DNA of 5,921 bases from Acidiferrobacteraceae bacterium. GTDB taxonomy: Bacteria > Pseudomonadota > Gammaproteobacteria > Arenicellales > UBA868. The position numbers and the translations under genes were made by a program. Location of the stretch: positions 1 through 5,921 of the forward strand of contig PAUU01000056.1 in NCBI GenBank assembly GCA_002713825.1. Reading direction: 5' to 3'. The notes beneath the pieces were generated by a model. It saw nothing but the letters and a program-made list of their open reading frames with translations. It made no database searches and was not told the DNA's origin. How positions within the stretch are numbered: position 1 is the stretch's first letter; every line of letters begins with the position of its first letter. This document shows positions 1 through 5,921 of the stretch, in pieces.

Positions 1-968
1 GATTCAGCTTTGGCAAGGTCTTTCAGCACCCGACTTCTTTTCTTCCAGGGCACCTGCACCAGCCACTCAACGTAATTGCGCACTACCGTTGCCTCTGCGG
101 ACATTGGTGACATCATGCGGAGCTTTTTCAACTCGGACTCTGCTTTCTCGCGTGCCTCTTTGGGCATGCCCGCCTCTTCAACTTTCTGCTGAAGTTCTTC
201 CATCTCGTTGGGCGCATCGTCCATGTCACCGAGTTCTTTCTGAATCGCCTTCATCTGCTCATTCAGGTAGTACTCGCGTTGGCTTTTCTCCATCTGCTTC
301 TTTACGCGCCCGCGAAGCCGCTTTTCGACCTGGAGCAGATCAATCTCGGACTCCATGATGCCCAGGATATGTTCCAGTCGCTCCCGCACATCTCCCAGTT
401 CGAGGATCTTCTGTTTTTCATCGTTGCGCAAAGTCAGATGAGCTGCAATCGTATCGGCCAGACGACCAGGGTCTTCGATGCCGCTGAGAGAAGTCAGCAC
501 CTCCGGGGGGATCTTGGAATTGAGTTTGACGTACTGCTCGAACTCGGAGGTCACCGTGCGCATCAGGACCTCTCCTTCGCGCTCGTCAAAATCTCCTTCT
601 CCGATCGGTGCCGCATCGACAACAAAGCTTTCTTCGGTTTCCACGTAGTTGACGATCCCGGCGCGGGAGACCCCCTCCACCAATACCTTCACGGTGCCGT
701 CCGGCAGCTTCAACAATTGCAGGATACTGGCGACCGTCCCGATGCCGAAAATATTCTCGGGCGCTGGATCATCGTCCGCTGCGTCATGCTGAGCCGCGAG
801 GAAGATCTGTTTACCTGACTGGACAGCTTCTTCGAGAGCATTAATCGATTTCTCCCGACCGACGAAAAGCGGCAGCACCATATGCGGGAACACCACGACG
901 TCCCGAAGCGGCAACATCTGGTAGCGGGTGCGAGGTGTAATGTCTTCGATAGGGGAATCTTCACTCAT
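1..968 (-). CDS. lon: ATP-dependent protease Lon (La), N-terminal part, cut by window edge
   Basis: Lon is a cytosolic homohexameric AAA+ serine protease that degrades misfolded and some regulatory proteins. The ATG at 966-968 opens an uninterrupted frame of 322 codons running off the left edge. Seen: residues about 18-38 read MLPLRDVVVFPHMVLPLFVG, the hallmark opening of the Lon N-terminal substrate-binding domain. Later come KLPDGTVKVLVEG, KIPPEVLTSL, MESEIDLLQVEKR, the basic, coiled-coil-prone stretch KKQMEKSQREYYLNEQMKAI, and MMSPMSAEATVVR. These match E. coli Lon almost residue for residue from memory. The Walker A/B motifs and the Ser-Lys catalytic dyad would lie beyond the window, so an intact protease cannot be confirmed. 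No strong Shine-Dalgarno sequence precedes the ATG; the start is chosen because the protein aligns with known Lon N termini from there. It lies 270 bases downstream of clpX, the usual order, with its own promoter candidate. Identity is near certain. Confidence 0.97.
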   Translation of the reverse strand, partial: MSEDSPIEDITPRTRYQMLPLRDVVVFPHMVLPLFVGREKSINALEEAVQSGKQIFLAAQHDAADDDPAPENIFGIGTVASILQLLKLPDGTVKVLVEGVSRAGIVNYVETEESFVVDAAPIGEGDFDEREGEVLMRTVTSEFEQYVKLNSKIPPEVLTSLSGIEDPGRLADTIAAHLTLRNDEKQKILELGDVRERLEHILGIMESEIDLLQVEKRLRGRVKKQMEKSQREYYLNEQMKAIQKELGDMDDAPNEMEELQQKVEEAGMPKEAREKAESELKKLRMMSPMSAEATVVRNYVEWLVQVPWKKRSRVLKDLAKAE

Positions 969-1238
969 AACTGTATCCGTCACTGTGTCCGTCGGTTTAT
1001 TTCAGAGGTCGAAAACCACGACCCGGGTCTTAGACTATACGCCGGGGCCATAGAACCAGTGTGAGGGCGCCATGACGGTATTTCAAGGCGTCAGGCACAA
1101 ATGACGCGTAAAAGATAATCACACTTAACGCGAATGCGACGGGTGTTGCATGCCGCCTAGATAACACCGCATTACGCAACCACCGGCCTGCCAAGGCAAC
1201 GGGCAACCGCCCAACAGCGCCTGGCTCAAATGGAAAAA
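969..1238. other. clpX-lon intergenic region (270 bases)
   Basis: No credible gene is seen here. Besides the lon promoter candidate, it holds three inverted repeats. GGTGTT/AACACC (1142-1147 and 1163-1168) has a 15-base loop, GGGC-AACC-GCCC lies at 1201-1212, and a perfect 10-base palindrome GACCCGGGTC lies at 1020-1029, inside the predicted lon leader. None is followed by a T-run in the direction of clpX transcription, so no standard intrinsic terminator separates clpX from lon. Some read-through into lon is possible. Confidence 0.6.
1060..1087 (-). promoter_or_regulatory. Candidate heat-shock (sigma-32-like) promoter for lon
   Basis: On the minus strand CTTGAAA (1081-1087) is a full match to the sigma-32 -35 element. 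CCCTCACA follows at 1060-1067, so CTTGAA and the -10 are 14 bases apart, within the normal spacing. The -10 keeps only the leading CCC of CCCCATnT and is weak. It would give a leader of roughly 85 bases before the lon ATG. lon is a classic sigma-32 regulon member in E. coli, which supports the placement, but the poor -10 keeps confidence moderate. A separate TATAGT (1034-1039) could be a sigma-70 -10, but I see no matching -35. Confidence 0.4.
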
Positions 1239-2528
1239 TCAGGAAGTCTGGCTGGAGACGCTTCTTTGGGCTTCTTCGTACATAAAGAGTGGTTGCGCGC
1301 CAGAATCAATGACGTTGGCATCCACGGTGACGCGGGAGACATTATCCATCGATGGCAATTCAAACATGGTCTCCAGAAGGGCTTTTTCCAGGATGGATCG
1401 CAGGCCGCGAGCGCCAGTCTTTCGGGCCAGCGCCCGCTTCGCTGTAGCGCTCAATGTATCTTCCCTGATCTCAAGCTCGACACCCTCGAGCTCGAACAGT
1501 TTCTGATACTGCTTGACGAGTGAATTCTTTGGCTCTGTCAGAATGGTGACCAAAGCCTCTTCGTCGAGCTCTTCCAGAGTGGCGATTACCGGCATCCGGC
1601 CGACGAACTCGGGAATCAGACCATATTTGACCAAGTCTTCAGGTTCAAGGTCGTTGAGGAAGTCCGTCAACCGTTCATCCTCCGTCTTGCTCTTGATATC
1701 AGCCCCAAAACCGATTCCGGATTTCTCAGAGCGCTCTTGAATCACTCTCTCGAGCCCTGCGAACGCACCGCCACAAATGAACAGGACGTTGCGGGTATCG
1801 ACTTGGAGAAACTCCTGCTGAGGATGCTTTCTGCCTCCCTGGGGCGGCACAGATGCAACCGTTCCCTCAATCAGCTTAAGCAGTGCCTGCTGCACTCCCT
1901 CGCCAGACACGTCTCTCGTGATCGAAGGATTATCCGCCTTTCGGGAGATCTTATCGATCTCGTCGATATAAACGATCCCGACCTGAGCCTTCTCTACATC
2001 GTAATCGCATTTTTGCAGCAGCTTTTGAATAATGTTTTCGACATCTTCGCCTACATAGCCCGCTTCCGTCAGCGTCGTTGCATCCGCAATGGTGAACGGC
2101 ACGTTAAGCTCATGCGCCAGCGTTTCGGCCAAAAGCGTTTTCCCTGATCCGGTCGGGCCGATCATCAGGATATTGCTTTTGGAGATATCTACCTCAGCGG
2201 AACCGCCATTGGCCTCTTCGTGCTCGATTCGCTTGTAATGGTTGTAAACAGCCACTGAAAGGACTTTCTTGGCTTCGGCCTGGCCGATAACATAGTCATC
2301 CAGACGCTCACAGATCTCGCGCGGGGTGGGATAGCGCGGACCGGAGGTCTCAGCACTGTCAGCGTCTTCGGCTTCCTCGCGAATAATCTCATTGCACAGT
2401 TCGACACACTCGTCGCAAACAAACACAGACGGTCCGGCGATCAGTTTCCGAACCTCGTGCTGGCTCTTGCCGCAAAAGGAGCAATACAGCAGTTTTTCGC
2501 CTTTCTTGTCTTCGTCGCCTTCGGCCAT
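1239..2528 (-). CDS. clpX: ATP-dependent Clp protease ATP-binding subunit ClpX
   Basis: ClpX is the hexameric AAA+ unfoldase that recognises tagged substrates such as ssrA-tagged chains, unfolds them and feeds them into ClpP in the cytosol. The 429-residue length is usual. Seen: an N-terminal zinc-binding domain with Cys16, Cys19, Cys38 and Cys41; Walker A GPTGSGKT at 124-131; the GYVG pore-1 loop at 157-160; Walker B ending YIDEID (187-192) with catalytic Glu190; the RKH substrate loop at 233-235; the IGF loop at 272-274 that docks in ClpP; Arg311 of GRMP in the arginine-finger region; and sensor-2 GAR at 372-374. All hallmark motifs are present. An AGGGA 11 bases before the ATG is a plausible though somewhat distant ribosome binding site. 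It follows clpP by 129 bases, the normal order, and may be co-transcribed with it. Confidence 0.99.
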   Translation of the reverse strand: MAEGDEDKKGEKLLYCSFCGKSQHEVRKLIAGPSVFVCDECVELCNEIIREEAEDADSAETSGPRYPTPREICERLDDYVIGQAEAKKVLSVAVYNHYKRIEHEEANGGSAEVDISKSNILMIGPTGSGKTLLAETLAHELNVPFTIADATTLTEAGYVGEDVENIIQKLLQKCDYDVEKAQVGIVYIDEIDKISRKADNPSITRDVSGEGVQQALLKLIEGTVASVPPQGGRKHPQQEFLQVDTRNVLFICGGAFAGLERVIQERSEKSGIGFGADIKSKTEDERLTDFLNDLEPEDLVKYGLIPEFVGRMPVIATLEELDEEALVTILTEPKNSLVKQYQKLFELEGVELEIREDTLSATAKRALARKTGARGLRSILEKALLETMFELPSMDNVSRVTVDANVIDSGAQPLFMYEEAQRSVSSQTS

Positions 2529-2657
2529 GAATCTTCGTGTCCCTGTCAGTGAAATACCAGAAGGTTTCTGACTTTATCCTGTTTCCCAGCCTCTAACGAT
2601 GCAAGTTTTGAGAAAAAATTGCAAGCGCCCGATTACTGCGGAATCGCAGCATACGGA
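2529..2657 (-). other. clpP-clpX intergenic region (hairpin and CTTGCA repeats)
   Basis: After the clpP stop the minus strand holds a short hairpin, CTGCG-ATTC-CGCAG (2636-2649). A T6 tract lies at 2613-2618, about 17 bases beyond the hairpin, too far for a typical intrinsic terminator. The motif CTTGCA occurs twice (2620-2625 and 2600-2605), exactly 20 bases start to start, flanking the T-run. I cannot assemble a convincing -35/-10 pair. E. coli has a clpX promoter in the equivalent gap, so one may exist here, but the sequence does not show it clearly. Confidence 0.35.
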
Positions 2658-3293
2658 TCATTCGTCTTCACGACTCTTTAACACCCGGTCCACGATTCCG
2701 TATTCGACCGCCTCATGTTCATCCATGAAGTTATCCCGTTCGGTGTCAGCACTGACAGCCTCCACGTCGCGCCCTGTGTGTGAGGCAAGAACCTGATTCA
2801 ACCTTTCTCGCAGTCGGAGAATTTCCCGAGCGTGGATATCAATATCGGTGGCCTGCCCCTGAAACCCACCCCAGGGCTGGTGGATCATGATTCGAGCATG
2901 CGGGAGGGTAAAGCGCTTGCCTGGAGCACCGCCGGCCAATATGACTGCGCCCATACTGGCAGCCTGGCCCATGCAGACCGTGCTGATATTCGGACGAACA
3001 AACTGCATGGTGTCATAGATAGCCATACCAGCATTCACAGCACCGCCCGGCGAATTGATGTACAGGTGGATATCCTTATCCGGATTCTCCGATTCAAGAA
3101 AGAGCAGCTGCGCCACAATCAGGTTAGCCATGTGGTCTTCGACCGGGCCGACCATAAACACCACGCGCTCCTTGAGCAAACGTGAATAGATGTCAAAGGC
3201 TCGCTCGCCTCTTCCTGTGGTCTCAATGACCATCGGCACCAGACCAAGGTTCTGTGCCGTCGCGAGTTCAGGGTCTTGAAATTTACTTATCAT
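2658..3293 (-). CDS. clpP: ATP-dependent Clp protease proteolytic subunit ClpP
   Basis: ClpP is the tetradecameric serine peptidase whose enclosed chamber cleaves polypeptides delivered by ClpX (or ClpA), giving short peptides. The protein has 211 residues, close to the E. coli precursor of 207. Seen: the catalytic triad Ser113 (GQAASMGA), His138 (MIHQP) and Asp187 (TERD); the INSPGG oxyanion/strand motif at 79-84; and [14 protein letters not shown] on the handle helix. About 15 residues precede the conserved LVPMVIE, consistent with a short self-cleaved propeptide as in E. coli. The ATG start is constrained by an in-frame TGA nine bases upstream; the Shine-Dalgarno sequence is weak. It begins 22 bases after the tig stop, suggesting co-transcription with tig and perhaps translational coupling. 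Trp141 in HQPWGG replaces the Leu or Ser I remember from relatives. Confidence 0.99.
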   Translation of the reverse strand: MISKFQDPELATAQNLGLVPMVIETTGRGERAFDIYSRLLKERVVFMVGPVEDHMANLIVAQLLFLESENPDKDIHLYINSPGGAVNAGMAIYDTMQFVRPNISTVCMGQAASMGAVILAGGAPGKRFTLPHARIMIHQPWGGFQGQATDIDIHAREILRLRERLNQVLASHTGRDVEAVSADTERDNFMDEHEAVEYGIVDRVLKSREDE

Positions 3294-3315
3294 ATTCTTT
3301 CACTCATCATTCAGA

Positions 3316-4659
3316 TTATTCTGTGTCACTTTTTTCGTCTTCTGCTGCTTCTGTAGCAGGGCCCGGTGGACGCATGAACTCTTCGAAACTCACAGTGGTG
3401 TCAGTGATGCTTGCTTCCTCAAGAAGCGCATCAATCGCCTGCTCTTCAATAATCGCGGACTCGATCTGGGCAAGCCGACTCTTGTCTTCGAAATACCACC
3501 GGACAAACTGCTCTGGGTCACTGTAGGTTGAACCCATTTCCTCGACGCGTTCGCGTACCCGATCAGCATCTGGCTTGATTTCAAGCCGCTGTACAACGCC
3601 GTGCATCGCCAAGCCTAAGCGCACCCGGCGATAGGCCTCATCCAGGTAGTTCGCCCGGTCAATGGGCGCATCATGGGGCAGACCCTGCTGCTCCAGTTGT
3701 TGGCGCACTGCCATAATGGAACGATTGATCTCTTCGTCGACGAGGGCAGAGGGTGCCTCAAATTCGTTATCTTTCATCAACGCTTCAAGAACCGCTTGTC
3801 GCACCTGAGTACGGGCACGCTGATCACGCTCACGCTCAAGACTGGTTCGAATCTCCTGGCGAAACGCCGATTCCGATCCGTCCTCCACCCCAAAGGTTCG
3901 CACAAAGTCCTCGTCGATTTCGGGCACCTTCGGCGCCCCGACTTCCTTCACGCTTATCTTGAACTCGGCGGCTTTGCCGGCCAGCTGTCCGCCGGGATAA
4001 TCCTCAGGGAAAGTCAACTGCACCGTCACTTCTTCCCCGGCTCGAGTGCCAGTGACCCCGGACTCAAATTCGGGCAGGAGCGCGCCCTTGCCCAGCACCA
4101 CTGGATAATCTTTCGCTTCGCCCCCCTCGAATACCTCGCCGTCTACGCGGCCCTCAAAATCAATCAGGACCCGATCACCTTCTTCCGACGCTTTCTCGGC
4201 AGCTTCGTAGGTAGTTCGCTGCTCGCGCAAGGTCTCGATAGTCCGATCAACGTCACCATCGACCACCTCGCAGGTCTGACGCTCAATCGGCAGGTCCTGG
4301 ATATCAGTCCGCGGCACTTCCGGAAAGACTTCAAAATTGGCAATGAACTCGAGGTCCTCACCGCGCGTCAGGTTTTGGGGCTCGATCGAGGGGGGTCCCG
4401 CTGCATCCAGGGACTCGCCGTTTATCGCCTCCATGTAACTTGAACTGATGATCTCATCGGCCGCCTCGGCCAATGCCTGATTGGCAAACCGTGACTCGAT
4501 GACCTTCATCGGAATCTTGCCCGGCCGGAAGCCTGGAATTTTTGCGGTGCGTGCTAAACGCTTAAGCCGTGCCGCCACAGCACCATCCAGTTGTTCGGCG
4601 GGCACCTTTACGGTCATCTTCCGGCCAATTGCGCCTGTTGTTTCTACGGATACGTCCAT
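3316..4659 (-). CDS. tig: Trigger factor, ribosome-associated chaperone and peptidyl-prolyl isomerase
   Basis: Trigger factor binds ribosomal protein uL23 at the exit tunnel and shields nascent chains. It also has an FKBP-type peptidyl-prolyl isomerase domain. The protein has 447 residues, slightly longer than E. coli's 432. Seen: an N-terminal ribosome-binding domain with the signature IPGFRPGKIP at 41-50; the FKBP-like domain about 161-240, including DFEGRVDGEVFEGG, LPEFESGVTG and TFPEDYP; then a long, charged, mainly helical C-terminal chaperone domain. The tail (about 436-447) is strongly acidic and ends SDTE. The ATG at 4657-4659 gives an N terminus resembling the family, and AGG at 4667-4669 lies seven bases upstream as a ribosome binding site. 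It heads the tig-clpP-clpX-lon series. No convincing promoter lies between it and the upstream tRNA-Leu. Confidence 0.99.
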   Translation of the reverse strand: MDVSVETTGAIGRKMTVKVPAEQLDGAVAARLKRLARTAKIPGFRPGKIPMKVIESRFANQALAEAADEIISSSYMEAINGESLDAAGPPSIEPQNLTRGEDLEFIANFEVFPEVPRTDIQDLPIERQTCEVVDGDVDRTIETLREQRTTYEAAEKASEEGDRVLIDFEGRVDGEVFEGGEAKDYPVVLGKGALLPEFESGVTGTRAGEEVTVQLTFPEDYPGGQLAGKAAEFKISVKEVGAPKVPEIDEDFVRTFGVEDGSESAFRQEIRTSLERERDQRARTQVRQAVLEALMKDNEFEAPSALVDEEINRSIMAVRQQLEQQGLPHDAPIDRANYLDEAYRRVRLGLAMHGVVQRLEIKPDADRVRERVEEMGSTYSDPEQFVRWYFEDKSRLAQIESAIIEEQAIDALLEEASITDTTVSFEEFMRPPGPATEAAEDEKSDTE

Positions 4660-4786
4660 CGTGCAGCCTGCCTTACTCTCTTGCTTGAATTTATCCTGCG
4701 CTCAGGGAATCTTTCCCGATAACAGGGCTTACATCCTTATCGCTACGCCACAACCGAGCATCCGACCCAATTACTCCTCGGAAGGT
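4660..4786 (-). other. tRNA-Leu to tig intergenic region (leader of tig)
   Basis: These 127 bases should contain the tig promoter, but I cannot pair a good -35 with a -10. One small hairpin on the minus strand, GGGAA-AGA-TTCCC (4705-4717), has a five-base stem and no following T-run, so it is not a classical terminator. CCGAG and CTCGG further upstream could form a long-loop pairing. The lack of a terminator leaves open transcription of tig from the tRNA promoter after processing of the tRNAs. Confidence 0.35.
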
Positions 4787-4871
<85 letters not shown>

Positions 4872-4933
4872 GCCTGACAACCCCCTACCACCACAGCTTT
4901 ACGATTCGGTTTGAGCTTTGCTTCCGATGTGGC

Positions 4934-5009
<76 letters not shown>

Positions 5010-5044
5010 ATCGACCTGCCAGTGCTAAGTGCACAGTTCGGAAC

Positions 5045-5121
5045 TGGGGTGACCGATGGGACTCGAACCCACGACGGCCGGAATCACAATCCGGGGCTCT
5101 ACCAACTGAGCTACGGTCACC
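5045..5121 (-). tRNA. tRNA-His, anticodon GUG
   Basis: The minus-strand gene has acceptor stem GTGACCG paired with CGGTCAC, then C73 and encoded CCA (5045-5047). The base before position 1 (5121) is G, giving the histidine-specific G-1 opposite C73 that histidyl-tRNA synthetase requires, so G-1 is genomically encoded and is included here. The anticodon stem CCGGA/TCCGG holds loop TTGTGAT with anticodon GTG (5085-5087). It is very close to E. coli tRNA-His in the D and T arms. It is third in transcription order. Confidence 0.97.
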
Positions 5122-5215
5122 ACAAAAACTTTCGCGAACATTGAATTATCCAATAAATCGGTATCCCGACGCCACTAGGATCGGGGCATTTCGCAGAAAT
5201 TCCGGAATCCAGGGT

Positions 5216-5292
5216 TGGCGCGCCCGACAGGACTCGAACCTGTAACCTACGGCTTAGAAGGCCGTTGCTCTATCCGGTTGAGCTACGGGCGC
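5216..5292 (-). tRNA. tRNA-Arg, anticodon UCU
   Basis: The 77-base minus-strand gene has acceptor stem GCGCCCG paired with CGGGCGC, then G73 and encoded CCA (5216-5218). The anticodon stem ACGGC/GCCGT holds loop CTTCTAA with anticodon TCT (5256-5258). It reads AGA and, by wobble, AGG, usually rare arginine codons in such genomes, and resembles E. coli argU. The following 94 bases before tRNA-His are the longest spacer in the cluster. It contains GATAAT, which could be an isolated -10 element, but no matching -35. Confidence 0.97.
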
Positions 5293-5313
5293 CGTACCGA
5301 TCCGCCAAGTAAC

Positions 5314-5390
<77 letters not shown>

Positions 5391-5394
5391 TCGG

Positions 5395-5414
5395 TGGGCG
5401 ATGGCATTCGCCCA
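5395..5414 (-). repeat. Perfect leader hairpin directly upstream of tRNA-Pro
   Basis: A seven-base-pair stem, TGGGCGA/TCGCCCA on either strand, encloses a six-base loop (5402-5407). It ends only four bases before the 5' end of tRNA-Pro. Its first base coincides with the transcription start expected from the TAGAAT -10 at 5421-5426. If that start is right, the precursor would open with this hairpin. There is no T-run, so a terminator is unlikely. A role in 5'-end protection or RNase P presentation is inference. Confidence 0.6.
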
Positions 5415-5426
5415 GGCGCGATTCTA
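5415..5426 (-). promoter_or_regulatory. Candidate promoter (-10 and GC-rich discriminator) of the tRNA operon
   Basis: On the minus strand TAGAAT (5421-5426) matches the sigma-70 -10 in five of six bases and is followed at once by CGCGCC. This GC-only discriminator is typical of stable-RNA promoters under stringent (ppGpp) control. No good -35 stands at 16-18 bases, so activity may rely on an activator such as Fis or an upstream element; that is inference. A second -10-like TATAAG lies at 5439-5444, also without a -35. Confidence 0.45.
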
Positions 5427-5524
5427 GCGGATAACACTCTTATAGCGCAGTCATTTGCGAAGGGGGTTATCGTTTTGAGCCGCATAAAATCGTTCTCTCT
5501 CCCTTGCCCCCCCACGGCAATTCA

Positions 5525-5552
5525 CTTGATTTTCATGATTGCAGCCCCACTT
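5525..5552 (+). promoter_or_regulatory. Sigma-32 (RpoH) heat-shock promoter of htpG
   Basis: CTTGAT (5525-5530), 14 bases of spacer, then CCCCACTT (5545-5552). The -10 differs from CCCCATnT at one position. The -35 and the 14-base spacing are the same as those I recall for E. coli dnaK P1. The expected start is near 5560, giving a leader of about 50 bases that includes a T8 tract (5572-5579). htpG is a known sigma-32 target in enterobacteria, so position and function agree. Confidence 0.8.
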
Positions 5553-5598
5553 TGGATAGCAAGTAGAATCGTTTTTTTTAAGCCACCTTCCGCCGTCC

Positions 5599-5602
5599 GG
5601 AG
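5599..5602 (+). promoter_or_regulatory. Ribosome binding site of htpG
   Basis: GGAG lies nine bases before the ATG at 5612-5614 and supports this start codon. The protein from that ATG begins about 11 residues before the conserved FQTEVKQLL, a normal HtpG N terminus. Confidence 0.7.
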
Positions 5603-5611
5603 TATCCCGAA

Positions 5612-5921
5612 ATGACGCAGACAGCGACCGCTCAAACCCACAGTTTCCAGACCGAAGTCAAACAGCTATTACAGCTGATGATTCATTCTCTGTATTCGAA
5701 CAAGGAGGTCTTCCTGCGAGAGCTGATTTCCAACGGCTCGGATGCCTGCGATCGACTCCGGTTTGCGGCTCTGACAAACTCCGGCCTCCTGGAGGACGGT
5801 GAAACACTTGGCTTGAAAGTCAGTGTCGACAAAAACGAAAAGACCGTCACAATCTCTGATAACGGCATCGGTATGACAACCGATGAAGTCGTTGAGAACA
5901 TCGGCACCATTGCGCGCTCGG
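5612..5921 (+). CDS. htpG: Chaperone HtpG (bacterial Hsp90), N-terminal part, cut by window edge
   Basis: HtpG is a cytosolic dimeric ATP-dependent chaperone that remodels client proteins, in bacteria often together with DnaK. The first 103 codons are present with no stop before the right edge. Seen: [30 protein letters not shown], the start of the GHKL ATPase domain. Glu37 corresponds to the catalytic glutamate and Asn41 to the magnesium/nucleotide-pocket asparagine. ISDNGIGM at 81-88 contains the adenine-contacting Asp83. The end reads [11 protein letters not shown], just before the ATP lid. Residue 42 is Gly where I remember Ala in the nearly invariant SNASDA. The middle and C-terminal dimerisation domains lie outside the window. 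It is divergent from the tRNA-tig-clpPX-lon series and has its own heat-shock promoter. Confidence 0.97.
   Translation, partial: MTQTATAQTHSFQTEVKQLLQLMIHSLYSNKEVFLRELISNGSDACDRLRFAALTNSGLLEDGETLGLKVSVDKNEKTVTISDNGIGMTTDEVVENIGTIARS

Noticed and set aside
279..818. Plus-strand open frame of 179 codons inside lon
   Set aside because: It is antisense to the well-conserved Lon frame and its translation resembles nothing; a shadow of codon bias.
1201..1212. Intrinsic terminator after clpX (GGGC-AACC-GCCC)
   Set aside because: Only four base pairs and no T-run follow it.
2613..2649. Intrinsic terminator after clpP
   Set aside because: The five-base-pair hairpin and the T6 tract are about 17 bases apart, so they do not form a terminator unit.
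3673..4443. Plus-strand open frame of 256 codons opposite tig
   Set aside because: Tig is unmistakable in this stretch on the minus strand; the long antisense frame has no recognisable motif.
5122..5215. Internal promoter in the Arg-His tRNA spacer (GATAAT)
   Set aside because: The -10-like hexamer has no -35 at 16-18 bases and no extended -10; isolated hexamers are common in AT-rich spacers.
5485..5490. Sigma-70 -10 (TAAAAT) for htpG
   Set aside because: No -35 match at usable spacing; the sigma-32 site downstream is far better.
5683..5910. Minus-strand open frame opposite htpG
   Set aside because: HtpG is clearly encoded on the plus strand here; this is its antisense shadow.

Overview
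The window looks like a gammaproteobacterial chromosome segment holding ordinary housekeeping genes. It carries the canonical protein-quality-control cluster tig-clpP-clpX-lon on the minus strand. A five-gene tRNA cluster precedes it, and the start of htpG (Hsp90) diverges on the plus strand. The protein sequences resemble the Escherichia coli/Pseudomonas versions from memory, all five tRNA genes encode their 3' CCA, and base composition is moderately GC-rich. I cannot name a genus. There are no signs of a mobile element, phage, CRISPR array or recent transfer.

Layout in plus coordinates: the 5' end of lon (1-968, minus, cut by the window edge); a 270-base gap with a heat-shock-like promoter candidate for lon; clpX (1239-2528); a 129-base gap; clpP (2658-3293); a 22-base gap; tig (3316-4659); a 127-base gap with no clear terminator; then tRNA-Leu(UAG), tRNA-Lys(CUU), tRNA-His(GUG), tRNA-Arg(UCU) and tRNA-Pro(UGG) (4787-5390), all on minus. 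The transcription order is therefore Pro-Arg-His-Lys-Leu-tig-clpP-clpX-lon. A 221-base divergent intergenic region (5391-5611) follows, holding a tRNA-operon promoter candidate with a leader hairpin and a good sigma-32-type promoter for htpG. The first 103 codons of htpG (5612 to the right edge, plus) close the window.

The protein genes form a functional set. Trigger factor receives nascent chains at the ribosome, HtpG remodels client proteins, ClpX unfolds tagged substrates into the ClpP chamber, and Lon degrades misfolded proteins alone. The motifs visible in the sequenced portions are intact.

I found no undescribed system. The points most worth a second look are the htpG promoter, the hairpin at the predicted start of the tRNA transcript, htpG lying next to the tig-clpPX-lon cluster, possible read-through from tRNAs into tig, and an Ala-to-Gly change in a conserved HtpG nucleotide-pocket motif.
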